Source of the DNA: Oscillospiraceae bacterium
Lineage (GTDB): Bacteria; Bacillota; Clostridia; Oscillospirales; CAG-272
DNA: 45,543 bases
Assembly (NCBI GenBank): GCA_015065065.1
Contig: SVQX01000015.1
Coordinates: 1-45,543 of the forward strand
Direction of reading: 5' to 3'
Shown here one piece after another: positions 25,382 to 33,665 of the stretch; within the stretch, counting starts at the first letter, position 1, and every line of letters starts with the position of its first letter. A program made the translations under genes and the position numbers. Under the pieces are notes generated by a model that did not search any database, was not told the DNA's origin, and worked only from the letters and a program-made list of their open reading frames with translations.

Positions 25382-26581
25382 ATGGAACGGACTATCCTGC
25401 ACTGTGATATGAATAATTTTTTTGCCTCCGTTGAGTGCCTTAAATTCCCTCATCTGCGGGACGTGCCTATGGCTGTCTGCGGCGACGTGGAGGAGCGACA
25501 TGGCGTGGTGCTGGCAAAGAACGAAAAGGCAAAGGCGTTTGGCGTTTCCACGGGCGAGAGCGTGTGGAACGCCAAGCAAAAATGTCCCGAGCTTGTCACC
25601 GTCCCGCCTCACCACGGCGAGTATGCGGAATTCTCAAAGCGCGCGTTTGAAATATACAGCCGATTTACCGACGAGATAGAGCCCTTTGGAATGGACGAAT
25701 GCTGGCTTGACGTCACGGGAAGCCTGCGGCTTTTCGGCAGCGGCGAGGAGATTGCCGATAAAATACGCGCTATCATAAAGGAGGAGCTTGGTCTTACTGC
25801 CTCGGTGGGCGTGTCCTTCAACAAGGTGTTTGCCAAGCTTGGCTCTGATATGAAAAAGCCTGACGCAACAACGGTTATCTCCAAAGAAAACTTCAAGGAA
25901 AGGGTGTGGGGGCTTCCTGCGACCGAAATGCTTGGAGTGGGCAGAGCGACGGCAAAAAAGTTAAACTCTTACGGCATATACACTATCGGTCACATTGCCG
26001 CACGACCGCGCGAATATTTTGAAAATCTGCTTGGCAAGATGGGCGTGCAGATATGGAGAAGCGCGTGCGGGCTTGACGACTCTCCCGTGGTCTACCACAC
26101 CCCCGACGAGCTTGATAAAAGCTGCGGTCACGGCACGACCACACGCCACGACCTTACCTCCCCTGGCGAGGTGTGGCGATTGATGCTGGAGCTGTCACAG
26201 CAGATAGGTCACAAGCTGTATAAGCACGAAAAAAAGGCTATGGGCGTATCTATCAGCATCCGCGATAACCGCCTTGTGACAAAGCAGTGGCAATGCAAGC
26301 TGAAAACGCCATCTGCAAGTCCGTCGGTAATTGCAAAGGAAGCCTTCTCGCTCTTTGAAAGAAGCTACCTCTGGGCGCATCCCATACGCTCCGTCACCGT
26401 GACCGCCATTGACCTTATAGACAGGGACACACCCCAACAGCTCGAAATGTTTTGCGACGCGCAGTCGGACGCAAAAGCTGAGGCTCTTGACAGAGCTATC
26501 GAGGAAATACGCTCAAAATACGGAAAAAACAGCATAAAAAACGCCGTTCTTATCGAAGGCAGAAATAAAGAAAAGCAGTAA
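25382..26581 (+). CDS. dinB: Y-family DNA polymerase IV
   Basis: A 399-residue translesion polymerase. Palm catalytic residues are in LHCDMNNFFASVE (Asp9) and GMDECWLD (Asp105, Glu106). The finger helix segment LAKNEKAKAFGV, the VSFNKVFAKLGSDMKKP loop and the helix-hairpin-helix GVGRATAKKLNSYGI are present. The little-finger domain follows (about 240-350). The C-terminal QQLEMF is a good match to a beta-clamp-binding motif. It starts at the ATG at 25382 behind AAGGAGG. It has a perfect constitutive-looking promoter and precedes two PHP genes by 20 bp, so they may share a transcript. Confidence 0.95.
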   Translation: MERTILHCDMNNFFASVECLKFPHLRDVPMAVCGDVEERHGVVLAKNEKAKAFGVSTGESVWNAKQKCPELVTVPPHHGEYAEFSKRAFEIYSRFTDEIEPFGMDECWLDVTGSLRLFGSGEEIADKIRAIIKEELGLTASVGVSFNKVFAKLGSDMKKPDATTVISKENFKERVWGLPATEMLGVGRATAKKLNSYGIYTIGHIAARPREYFENLLGKMGVQIWRSACGLDDSPVVYHTPDELDKSCGHGTTTRHDLTSPGEVWRLMLELSQQIGHKLYKHEKKAMGVSISIRDNRLVTKQWQCKLKTPSASPSVIAKEAFSLFERSYLWAHPIRSVTVTAIDLIDRDTPQQLEMFCDAQSDAKAEALDRAIEEIRSKYGKNSIKNAVLIEGRNKEKQ

Positions 26582-26601
26582 ATTCAAAAAGGAGAATTGC
26601 C

Positions 26602-27438
26602 ATGGACTATTCAAAGCTCGTTGACCACGACCTTCACATTCATACCTATCTCTCCGGATGCTCGGACGACCCGGAGCAAAATCCGCAGAGAATTTTGCGC
26701 TACGCCGAGGAAAACGGACTGCGCCATATTTGTACAGCCGACCACTATTGGGACGAAACGGTGTCCGAGCCGTGGCTTCCTTACATAGACCACGGAAACG
26801 AGCGTCAGGCGCGTATCCTTCCCCTCCCCCAATCCGAGAACGTCACCTTCCATTTTGGATGCGAGACCGAGCTGTCAAAGAAAATGGTGCTTGGACTTCA
26901 TCCCGACAACTACGACAAGTTCGATTTTATCATAATTCCCACCACACATCTGCACTTTATGCCGTTTACTATTGCCACCGAGGACAAATCCACCGAGCGG
27001 CGAGCGGAGCTTTATATTTCCCGACTTGACGGCGTTTTGGATATGGACCTGCCCTTCCACAAGGTGGGTATCGCTCATCTTGCCTGCAACCTTCTCGCGC
27101 CCGGTGTCAACTACCCTGCCGAGGTGGACCACAAGGAGCATCTGCGCGTGCTTGACCTTATCTCCGACGCGACCTACCGCGAGGTGTATTCCAAAATGGC
27201 AAAGCGTGGCGTGGGCTTTGAGATAAACTTCCCCTATTTTAATTACTACGCCGACGATGAGCTTGAAAAGGTGCTTCGCATACACCGAATTGCCAAGGCT
27301 TGCGGCTGTAAATTCTATTTTGGAAGCGACGCGCATCACCCCGCAGGACTTGATAAGGCAAAGAAAAACTTTACCGCTATCGCCGAGGCGCTTGATCTCA
27401 GAGAAGAAAATATATTCAGACCGTTTGGCGACAAATAA
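26602..27438 (+). CDS. PHP-domain phosphoesterase (copy 1)
   Basis: A 278-residue PHP-superfamily protein. The metal-site motifs are DHDLHIHTYLSGC (motif I), CTADHYWDE (II), FGCETELS (III), PTTHLHF and GIAHLACNL, and the final FGSDAHHPAGL (IV). This pattern resembles histidinol-phosphatase/phosphoesterase PHP enzymes. No substrate can be assigned, and no his genes lie nearby. It follows dinB by 20 bp with a GGAG site. It shares the whole domain order with the next gene, indicating tandem duplication. Confidence 0.88.
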   Translation: MDYSKLVDHDLHIHTYLSGCSDDPEQNPQRILRYAEENGLRHICTADHYWDETVSEPWLPYIDHGNERQARILPLPQSENVTFHFGCETELSKKMVLGLHPDNYDKFDFIIIPTTHLHFMPFTIATEDKSTERRAELYISRLDGVLDMDLPFHKVGIAHLACNLLAPGVNYPAEVDHKEHLRVLDLISDATYREVYSKMAKRGVGFEINFPYFNYYADDELEKVLRIHRIAKACGCKFYFGSDAHHPAGLDKAKKNFTAIAEALDLREENIFRPFGDK

Positions 27439-27458
27439 ATTTCAAAAAGTAGTACTAT

Positions 27459-28286
27459 ATGAAGCACACAAGTATTTTTGATCACGATCTGCACATCCAC
27501 TCCTACGTTTCCATGTGTTCAAATGACCCTGAGCAAAATCCTCAACGCATATTACAATACGCAGAGGAAAACGGGCTTCGAGATATATGTCTTACCGACC
27601 ATTTCTGGGATTCGGACATTCCCGTCGTTGACAACTATTTCGTAGCAGGACCTTGGCCTGCCTTTGCCCGCTCGCAGCCGCTCCCCCAATCGGATAACAT
27701 CAGATTTCATTTTGGCTGTGAGGCTGACCTTGACCGCAATATGGTCCTTGGCGTTACCCCTGAGAGGTACGACGACCTTGACCTCATTATAATAGCAACC
27801 ACTCACATGCACATGAAATATATGACTATCGGCAAGGAGTACTGCTCTGTGGAGGGACGCGCGGAAATGTACGTGAAGCGTCTGGATGCCGTTCTTGATA
27901 TGGACCTTCCCTTCCACAAGGTAAGCATTGCCCATCCCACCTGCTCCCTGCTCGCACCCGGAGAGAATTTCCCGAATACCGATTGGCAGGATCACATGCG
28001 GGTGCTTGACCTTATCCCCGACGCGACCTACCGCGAGCTTTTCGGTAAAATGGCAAAGCTGGGTGTCGGCTTTGAGCTGAATTTTGAGCCTAACCAATAC
28101 ACCGCCGAGGATCTGCCGAGAATACTTCGCCCGCACTTGATAGCTAAGGAATGCGGATGCAAATTCTATTTCGGCAGTGACGCGCACCATCCCGCAGGAC
28201 TTGATGCTGCCATGGATCGCTTCCACCGCATGGCGGAGCTTGTTGGAGTTTGCAAGGAAGAGGATATTTTCCGCCCGTTTGATTAA
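27459..28286 (+). CDS. PHP-domain phosphoesterase (copy 2)
   Basis: A 275-residue paralog of the preceding protein. Long shared blocks include DHDLHIHSYVSMCSNDPEQN, RILQYAEENGLR, DAVLDMDLPFHKV and FYFGSDAHHPAGLDAA. All PHP metal-binding His/Asp positions appear retained (DLHIH, LTDHFWD, FGCEADLD, TTHMHM, SIAHPTCSLLAPG). The middle (PVVDNYFVAGPWPAFARSQP) differs from copy 1, so substrate preference may have diverged. The ATG at 27459 lacks a clear ribosome site. Translation may depend on coupling to copy 1, 20 bp upstream. Confidence 0.87.
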   Translation: MKHTSIFDHDLHIHSYVSMCSNDPEQNPQRILQYAEENGLRDICLTDHFWDSDIPVVDNYFVAGPWPAFARSQPLPQSDNIRFHFGCEADLDRNMVLGVTPERYDDLDLIIIATTHMHMKYMTIGKEYCSVEGRAEMYVKRLDAVLDMDLPFHKVSIAHPTCSLLAPGENFPNTDWQDHMRVLDLIPDATYRELFGKMAKLGVGFELNFEPNQYTAEDLPRILRPHLIAKECGCKFYFGSDAHHPAGLDAAMDRFHRMAELVGVCKEEDIFRPFD

Positions 28287-28416
28287 ATACACAAGTCAAA
28301 ACCATATTTCCCCCCTGCGAGTTTATTTTTAGTATGATTTAAATCCGACAGAGCAGGCGCATATTTCGCTCTGCCCTGCGAACACTAATCCTACTAAGGC
28401 TCGGAGGGGGAACGTT

Positions 28417-29715
28417 ATGGAATCGATTTGGGAAAAGAGTTCGCCGCGGATTCAATTTGAGACTTTAAACGGTAACAAAAGCACCGACGTTCTGATCGTC
28501 GGCGGCGGTCTTGCGGGCATTCTGTGCGCGTACAAGCTCAAAGAGGCGGGCATGGATTGCATGCTGGCGGAGGCAACCAATATTTGCGGCGGCATCACGA
28601 AAAACACGACCGCAAAGATCACTCTCGGTCACGGACTTATATACGACAGGCTGATCCGCCGCTTCGGAGAGGATAATGCACGCCTTTACCTCAAGGCTCA
28701 GCTCCACGCCTGCGATGAATACTCCCGTCTTTGCAAAAATATTGACTGCGACTATGAAACGCGGGACAACTACGTCTATTCCCTCCGCGACCGTGCAAAG
28801 ATTGAAAAAGAGGTTGCCGCATTGAATCGGCTTGGCATGAAAGCCGAGCTTTCGGATGCCCGCGAGCTTCCCTTCTCTGTCACGGGAGCTGTGCGTGTCA
28901 AAAATCAAGCGCAGTTTCATCCCTTAAAATTTCTGTATGCTATTGCCAAGGAGCTTCCGATCTGCGAGCATACCAAGATTGTCGAGCTAATGCCCCATAA
29001 GGCTATTACCAACCACGGTGAGATCACCTTTAAAAAGCTGATAATCGCAACTCATTTTCCAATGATTAACAAGCACGGATTATATTCCCTGAAGCTGTAC
29101 CAGCACCGTTCCTACGTTCTCGCACTCAAGGACGCACGTGGCACGGACGGAATGTACGTGGACGAATCGGACACGGGACTTTCCTTCCGAGGCTTCGGCG
29201 ACCTTTTACTCCTGGGCGGAGGCGGACACCGCACAGGAAAGCAGGGCGGGTGCTGGCAGGAGCTTGAAGCCTTCGCAAAAAAGCACTACAAAAATGCCGA
29301 GATTGTCGGCAAATGGGCGACGCAGGATTGCATGACGCTGGACAAAATTCCCTATATCGGTCAATACTCCGCATCAACGCCCGACGTATACGTGGCGACA
29401 GGCTTTAACAAATGGGGCATGACGGGCGCTATGGTAGCGGCAAATATCCTTTGCGATCTCGCACGCGGAAGGCAAAACCTATACTCCGCCGTCTTTTCCC
29501 CCTCTCGCAGTATTTTGCACCCACAGCTTGCCGTCAACGCATTCGAGTCGCTCGTGGGGCTTCTCACGCCCACCGTTCCGCGTTGCCCGCACCTCGGCTG
29601 CGCCCTCAAATACAACCGAGCCGAGCATACATGGGACTGTCCCTGCCACGGCTCTCGCTTCACCGAGAAAGGCGAGCTTATAGACAACCCCGCCACCGAC
29701 GACAAAAAAATGTGA
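28417..29715 (+). CDS. FAD-dependent oxidoreductase with C-terminal Rieske domain
   Basis: A 432-residue DAO/DadA-type flavoprotein fused to a short Rieske [2Fe-2S] domain. The FAD-binding motif is DVLIVGGGLAGILCAYKLKEAG (about 24-45). A second flavin motif near the end of the flavin domain is YVATGFNKWGMTGAM. The C-terminal cluster ligands are CPHLGC and CPCHGS, two-Cys/two-His as in Rieske proteins. The layout matches the YhfW-like group of Firmicutes, whose substrate is unknown. The start at 28417 follows GGAGGGGG. The 130-bp upstream gap holds a CAGAGC/GCTCTG hairpin (about 28348-28375), and I see no convincing promoter. Confidence 0.9.
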   Translation: MESIWEKSSPRIQFETLNGNKSTDVLIVGGGLAGILCAYKLKEAGMDCMLAEATNICGGITKNTTAKITLGHGLIYDRLIRRFGEDNARLYLKAQLHACDEYSRLCKNIDCDYETRDNYVYSLRDRAKIEKEVAALNRLGMKAELSDARELPFSVTGAVRVKNQAQFHPLKFLYAIAKELPICEHTKIVELMPHKAITNHGEITFKKLIIATHFPMINKHGLYSLKLYQHRSYVLALKDARGTDGMYVDESDTGLSFRGFGDLLLLGGGGHRTGKQGGCWQELEAFAKKHYKNAEIVGKWATQDCMTLDKIPYIGQYSASTPDVYVATGFNKWGMTGAMVAANILCDLARGRQNLYSAVFSPSRSILHPQLAVNAFESLVGLLTPTVPRCPHLGCALKYNRAEHTWDCPCHGSRFTEKGELIDNPATDDKKM

Positions 29716-29722
29716 ACCCATA

Positions 29723-29757
29723 AACGGGGGCTGCCGCAAAATGCGACAGCCCCCGTT
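29723..29757. terminator. Hairpin between the Rieske oxidoreductase and FNT genes
   Basis: A 15-bp stem with one mismatch (AACGGGGGCTGCCGC against GCGACAGCCCCCGTT, 5-nt loop) between convergent genes. No clear T-run is present. Confidence 0.72.
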
Positions 29758-29794
29758 ATATGCGCCGTCATAGACGGTCTTTGCTTTTATACGC

Positions 29795-30394
29795 TTACTC
29801 AACGTCACTGCTCTCGCGCTTATCCTTCGTAAGCCGCACTGCCTGCGCAAAAAGGATAGAGCCGACGGCGTTACCGAGAATTATGACGAGTATCATTATC
29901 ACAACCTCAAGCGAAAATTTTCTTGCGGCAAAGCAGTAATAAATATCAGCTATTGAGTGTTCAAATCCTGCAAGAATAAACGCGGGAACTCCGAACAGAA
30001 TTCCAAGCACCGTGCCGCGGCTCTTGAACAGCTCAACGGCTATATACATAAGTATTCCGCAAAATATCGCCTTGATAAACAGAACGTAAAACGGCAGAGC
30101 AAGCTTTGCCTCCACCACGGTAACCGCCGCGCCGTGAGCAAGTGCGCCGGGCAGAGCCGCGCCAACGGTATTGCCGACGATATACAGCAGCATTTTCGGC
30201 ACGTCGCGGATACCGCTAAGGTAGCCAACCTTACCCGTAAACAGGTTAAGCCCGAAATAGACCACGGTTATAAGTCCGATACAGAAGAAAACCGCTCCTA
30301 CGTACTTGTTGTCGCAGTTAAGATACACCGCGCCGCCTATTCCTATGGCGCATCCTGCCAAAATTGCCTTTAAAAATTCACGCACCCATTTCAT
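29795..30394 (-). CDS. Formate/nitrite transporter (FNT) family channel
   Basis: A 199-residue membrane protein with about six hydrophobic segments. It has the FNT pattern of LKAILAGCAIGIGGAVYL in helix 1, an omega-loop-like GLNLFTGKVGYLS, the central NTVGAALPGAL and the pore-His helix GFEHSIADIYY (FNT consensus EHxxAN). FNT proteins are pentameric channels for formate, nitrite, lactate or hydrosulfide. At 199 residues it is shorter than the usual 250-280, lacking N- and C-terminal extensions. The start ATG overlaps the stop of the upstream gene (ATGA), so the two are translationally coupled. The ion is not evident. Confidence 0.82.
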   Translation of the reverse strand: MKWVREFLKAILAGCAIGIGGAVYLNCDNKYVGAVFFCIGLITVVYFGLNLFTGKVGYLSGIRDVPKMLLYIVGNTVGAALPGALAHGAAVTVVEAKLALPFYVLFIKAIFCGILMYIAVELFKSRGTVLGILFGVPAFILAGFEHSIADIYYCFAARKFSLEVVIMILVIILGNAVGSILFAQAVRLTKDKRESSDVE

Positions 30395-31623
30395 CTTACA
30401 ACGTCCCCCTCGGTTATATTATAAAAATTGTCGTAGCATACCCTCTGCGCCGTTACGCGGGCGCGGTCTGCGGTATCGGAGTCGCCATTCAGTCCCTCCG
30501 ACAGTATTTTGCACAGCTCTCGCCGCAAAACGCACTGTGCCGCAAGGCTTTTATACGGATCGGTCACTCTTGCGAGCAGTCCGAGATGCGGTAATTTTTC
30601 AATAGGAAAAGCACTTGCATACCCGCGCAGGTCGTCGGTTGCGGAATACCCTTTAAATCCTGTCGGAATGACACGGCAAAGGATATCGGGCGACAACTCG
30701 CAGATAAGCCGCTTTAACTCCGCCACCGCACCGTCAACACAAAGCAAAACGTCCGAAAGCCCCACACTGCCGTGCAGGTACTCAAGCAGTGCAAGCAGCT
30801 CGCCGTCCGCTTTAGCGTCCATAAGCAGACAAAGCCCTCTCGCGCGCATCGCCTTTACGAAGCAACGAAGCAGCTGTACCGACAGCATATTCTTTTGGCT
30901 CTTGGATATTTCTCCGCCGTCGCGGACAGCGACCAAAGCCTGCTCCGCACCGTAAACGGAGGGCTTAACAAATTCAAAATCCCGCGGGAGCGACAAGCTT
31001 ACGTACCCGCCGCCCGACGACAGGAGCGAGTCGCACCGCTCGCGTGCGAAGCTCTCAATATCCGTGGCGGTCCTTATTTTCGACAGCATTTGCGCATTTT
31101 CTATATCTGCAAGTCTGTCAAGCGAAAGCACCGACAATACCTTGGCGCCGCCAAAATACAGCTCGCCGTTTGCGATCTCCTCAAAAGGATCACGGCGCAC
31201 GAATATCCGTTTGACATTCATTCGCTTGATAATTTCCTCGCCGCCTATTCCCAAGCCGTCGCCACAGCACGCCTGCCAGACTGCCATGCAGCTTTTCTCA
31301 CTTGGCGCAAGGTCACAGTCAAATATTTTTATCAGCAGCTCGCAAGCGGCAATATACGCGCAATTACCTACAAGCATAGGAGATATTCGGCAAAGCTCGG
31401 AAAATTTTTCATAGTCCGACGTGACGTCGCCGCAGACGTACTCCTCCCTCACTCCGCACATTCGCATAAGCGCGGGAATTTCGGGGATACAGTGAGAGAT
31501 AAGCTCGTATACGTTGGAAAAATGCCGCCTGAGGTTGGATTCGTCATCCAAAGAAAAGACCGAAAGGGGCGCAGCTGCGGCAACGGTAAGCAGTCTTTGA
31601 TAAAGCTCATCGCGACTATACAA
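30391..31623 (-). CDS. Uronate-isomerase-like protein, probably catalytically inactive
   Basis: About 410 residues from a TTG at 31623 (GTG at 31629 is the alternative); the perfect ribosome site AAAGGAGGTG just upstream and the promoter at 31665-31693 exclude the earlier start. Similarity to glucuronate isomerase (UxaC) is visible by eye along most of the length. MRMCGVREEYVCGD with EKFSELCRISPMLVGN matches the family's MRxxGVxExxIxGD...LGN region. IKRMNVKRIFVRRDPFEEI matches the NVKxxxTTDDPxxxL strand. RVTDPYKSLAAQCVLRREL matches the C-terminal TDSRSF..RHEYFRRI region. The N-terminal HxH metal motif (DYHCHL) is replaced by VFSLDD, and the downstream DH pair by PE. The Asp of TDxR is kept but its Arg is Pro. 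It is coupled to an FNT gene. The function is unknown. Confidence 0.7.
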   Translation of the reverse strand: MYSRDELYQRLLTVAAAAPLSVFSLDDESNLRRHFSNVYELISHCIPEIPALMRMCGVREEYVCGDVTSDYEKFSELCRISPMLVGNCAYIAACELLIKIFDCDLAPSEKSCMAVWQACCGDGLGIGGEEIIKRMNVKRIFVRRDPFEEIANGELYFGGAKVLSVLSLDRLADIENAQMLSKIRTATDIESFARERCDSLLSSGGGYVSLSLPRDFEFVKPSVYGAEQALVAVRDGGEISKSQKNMLSVQLLRCFVKAMRARGLCLLMDAKADGELLALLEYLHGSVGLSDVLLCVDGAVAELKRLICELSPDILCRVIPTGFKGYSATDDLRGYASAFPIEKLPHLGLLARVTDPYKSLAAQCVLRRELCKILSEGLNGDSDTADRARVTAQRVCYDNFYNITEGDVVR

Positions 31624-31664
31624 CCTCACGCACCTCCTTTCGGCAAAGTGAATTATTACCTGCA

Positions 31665-31693
31665 ATTATACCATTTTTTTCGACTCTTGTCAA
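31665..31693 (-). promoter_or_regulatory. Perfect-consensus promoter of the uronate-isomerase-like/FNT operon
   Basis: On the minus strand TTGACA (31693-31688), 17 bp, TATAAT (31670-31665). The start site would fall near 31658, which rules out an earlier TTG start at 31665. Confidence 0.85.
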
Positions 31694-31774
31694 TACGCAC
31701 GCGACTGTTTTGGGTAACATTTGCGCCTTTGCGGCATATAACTGTAAAAGAGTCCACATACACAGGAGGCTATT

Positions 31775-32206
31775 ATGGATAACAGCAATTCGCAAGGTAT
31801 AGGCAGGCTTGTATTCCGCGTCAGCACCGCCGGCGGCGCGATACCGCTTCAAAACGCGGAGGTGAGAGTAAGCTATCACACTGACGGGGCAGGAGATATG
31901 CGCGGCAAGGTTATTACCGTAATGCTGACAGACAGGGACGGCAAAACGCCGCCGCTTTCTCTTCCCGCTCCCGTACGTTCCGCTTCAATGTCGCCGTCGA
32001 CAAACGGAGTCCTCCCATTTTCCCTATACGACGCGCAAATATTTCTCGACGGTTATTACCGTCAGGAATACACGCGAATACCAATATTCGACGGAATCAC
32101 CTCAATTCAACCCGCAAGCCTTATTCCGCTCCCCGAAAACGGGCAGACGGATAATCTTACCCCCGAGGACACAAGCTTCACCGAGGGTGAAGCCCCCGAC
32201 CTTTGA
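31775..32206 (+). CDS. Beta-rich protein of unknown function (possible CarboxypepD-regulatory-like fold)
   Basis: A 143-residue, Pro/Thr/Ser-rich protein without signal peptide. The N-terminus (GRLVFRVSTAGGAIPLQNAEVRVSY) and the internal TVMLTDRDGKTPPLSLPAP look like a transthyretin/CarboxypepD-regulatory-like sandwich, which is a fold guess. The tail is acidic. A strong AGGAGG site precedes the ATG. The next gene, 17 bp away, encodes a SpoIID-like/PG-binding protein. Together with 33666 they probably form one spore- or envelope-related unit. A CATATAAC element at about 31735 resembles a sporulation sigma -10 only loosely. Confidence 0.7.
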   Translation: MDNSNSQGIGRLVFRVSTAGGAIPLQNAEVRVSYHTDGAGDMRGKVITVMLTDRDGKTPPLSLPAPVRSASMSPSTNGVLPFSLYDAQIFLDGYYRQEYTRIPIFDGITSIQPASLIPLPENGQTDNLTPEDTSFTEGEAPDL

Positions 32207-32223
32207 TAGAAAGGAGAATCTTT

Positions 32224-33633
32224 ATGCCGCAAGGACTTCCCGAAATTCCCGAAACCATAACGGTACATCTCGGCGCACCTGACGAGCCTGCGCAGAACGT
32301 CACCCTTCCCTTCCTTGACTACATCATGAACGTGGCGTCAAGCGAGATATATCCCACATGGCCCGAGGAGGCTATACGCGCCAATATCTACGCACAGATA
32401 TCCTTTGCTCTCAATCGGATATACACCCGCTACTATCGCTCGCGCGGATATGATTTCGATATCACCAATTCCACGCAGTTCGACCAGTATTTCGTAAACG
32501 GACGGGATATTTTTGAAAATATACAGACTATCGCATCCGAGCTTTTCAACGACTACATACGTAGACAAGGTAGCGTTGAGCCGTTGTTTGCTCAGTACTG
32601 CAACGGCACTACCGTCACCTGCGACGGGCTCTCACAGTGGGGCAGTGTAACTCGTGCCGAGATGGGAGATACGCCATACGATATCCTTACCTATTACTAC
32701 GGCGACGATATCGACATAGTGTTTAATGCGCCAAACGCCACTCCGAATTCAACTCCGCCGCCGACAGCACCCTTGCGAATCGGAAGCACGGGCGACTATG
32801 TCCGTCTGTTGCAGATACAGCTCAACAGAATATCGGATAACTACCCGAGTATACCGAAAATTTCTTCGCCCGACGGTATTTTTTCCTTTGACACCGAAGC
32901 GGCAGTAAGAAGATTCCAGGAGATATTCAACCTCACCCCCGACGGTGTAGTAGGACCTGCGACGTGGAACACGGTGCAACGAATATACACCGCCGTTAAG
33001 CGGCTGAACAGCCTGAACTCCGAGGGCGTTTCCCTATCGGACATCACCCAGCAATACGAGGGGGCGCTGACTCTCGGCGACACGGGAAATTCGGTGTACA
33101 ATCTGCAATATTTTCTCAGCACTCTTGCCGCCTATTACCCAACCATTCCCGCAGTCGGTATTGACGGAGTGTTTGGAGAAAGTACCCGCGACGCGGTCAT
33201 AAGCGCGCAACGCACCTTCGGACTTACCCCCGACGGGCTTGTGGGCGAGGGCACGTGGAACACCGTCAGCAACGCCTATCAGGGAATCATAAATCGGATA
33301 TCTCCGCAATTCACGGACGGAAGTATTCTGCCCTACCCCGGCGTACCGCTGCGCGAGGGGGATGAGTCCGAATTTGTGCGCGTGCTTCAGGAATATCTGA
33401 ATTTTATATCGCAATCCATTCCCGAAATACCTCCCGTCAATCCAACGGGCTATTTCGGTCCTCAAACGCGCGCCGCGGTAATTGCATTTCAAAACCTTTA
33501 CGGCATAAATGCGCCCACCCCCGGACAGGTAGGAGCGCAAACATGGAACGAGATCACAAATCTTTACAGTGACCTTTATATCGGCGGGCGGCTGTCGGAC
33601 GGTCAGTACCCCGGCGCGCCCGTGGGAGAATAA
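32224..33633 (+). CDS. SpoIID-like domain protein with three peptidoglycan-binding repeats
   Basis: A 469-residue protein without a signal peptide. The N-terminal part (about 20-180) resembles SpoIID/LytB: LPFLDYIMNVASSEIYPTWP, EEAIRANIYAQISFALNRIY and the closing DGLSQWG. SpoIID is a lytic transglycosylase of engulfment. A Pro/Thr linker leads to three PG_binding_1 repeats (about 185-260, 285-360 and 375-450), each with SPDGIFSFDTEAAVRRFQ / TPDGVVGPATWNTV-type motifs. The start is the ATG at 32224 behind AAAGGAG; the earlier TTG lies upstream of that site. It is likely to act on or coat spore or cell-wall peptidoglycan. Catalytic competence was not established. Confidence 0.85.
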   Translation: MPQGLPEIPETITVHLGAPDEPAQNVTLPFLDYIMNVASSEIYPTWPEEAIRANIYAQISFALNRIYTRYYRSRGYDFDITNSTQFDQYFVNGRDIFENIQTIASELFNDYIRRQGSVEPLFAQYCNGTTVTCDGLSQWGSVTRAEMGDTPYDILTYYYGDDIDIVFNAPNATPNSTPPPTAPLRIGSTGDYVRLLQIQLNRISDNYPSIPKISSPDGIFSFDTEAAVRRFQEIFNLTPDGVVGPATWNTVQRIYTAVKRLNSLNSEGVSLSDITQQYEGALTLGDTGNSVYNLQYFLSTLAAYYPTIPAVGIDGVFGESTRDAVISAQRTFGLTPDGLVGEGTWNTVSNAYQGIINRISPQFTDGSILPYPGVPLREGDESEFVRVLQEYLNFISQSIPEIPPVNPTGYFGPQTRAAVIAFQNLYGINAPTPGQVGAQTWNEITNLYSDLYIGGRLSDGQYPGAPVGE

Positions 33634-33665
33634 ACCGCCGCAGATAGCGGCTGAACGGAGGAAAA

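Noticed and set aside
30391-31623. Functional glucuronate isomerase (uxaC)
   Set aside because: The HxH and DH metal/catalytic positions are absent, so naming it uxaC would assert an activity the sequence does not support.
31624-31665. TTG start at 31665 for the uronate-isomerase-like gene
   Set aside because: It lies within the -10 element, and the resulting N-terminus would encode the ribosome-binding site itself.
31719-31745. SigE/SigK promoter before the peptidoglycan-binding operon
   Set aside because: CATATAAC at 31735 matches only loosely and no convincing -35 is at the right distance, so it is mentioned in the gene entry but not called as a feature.
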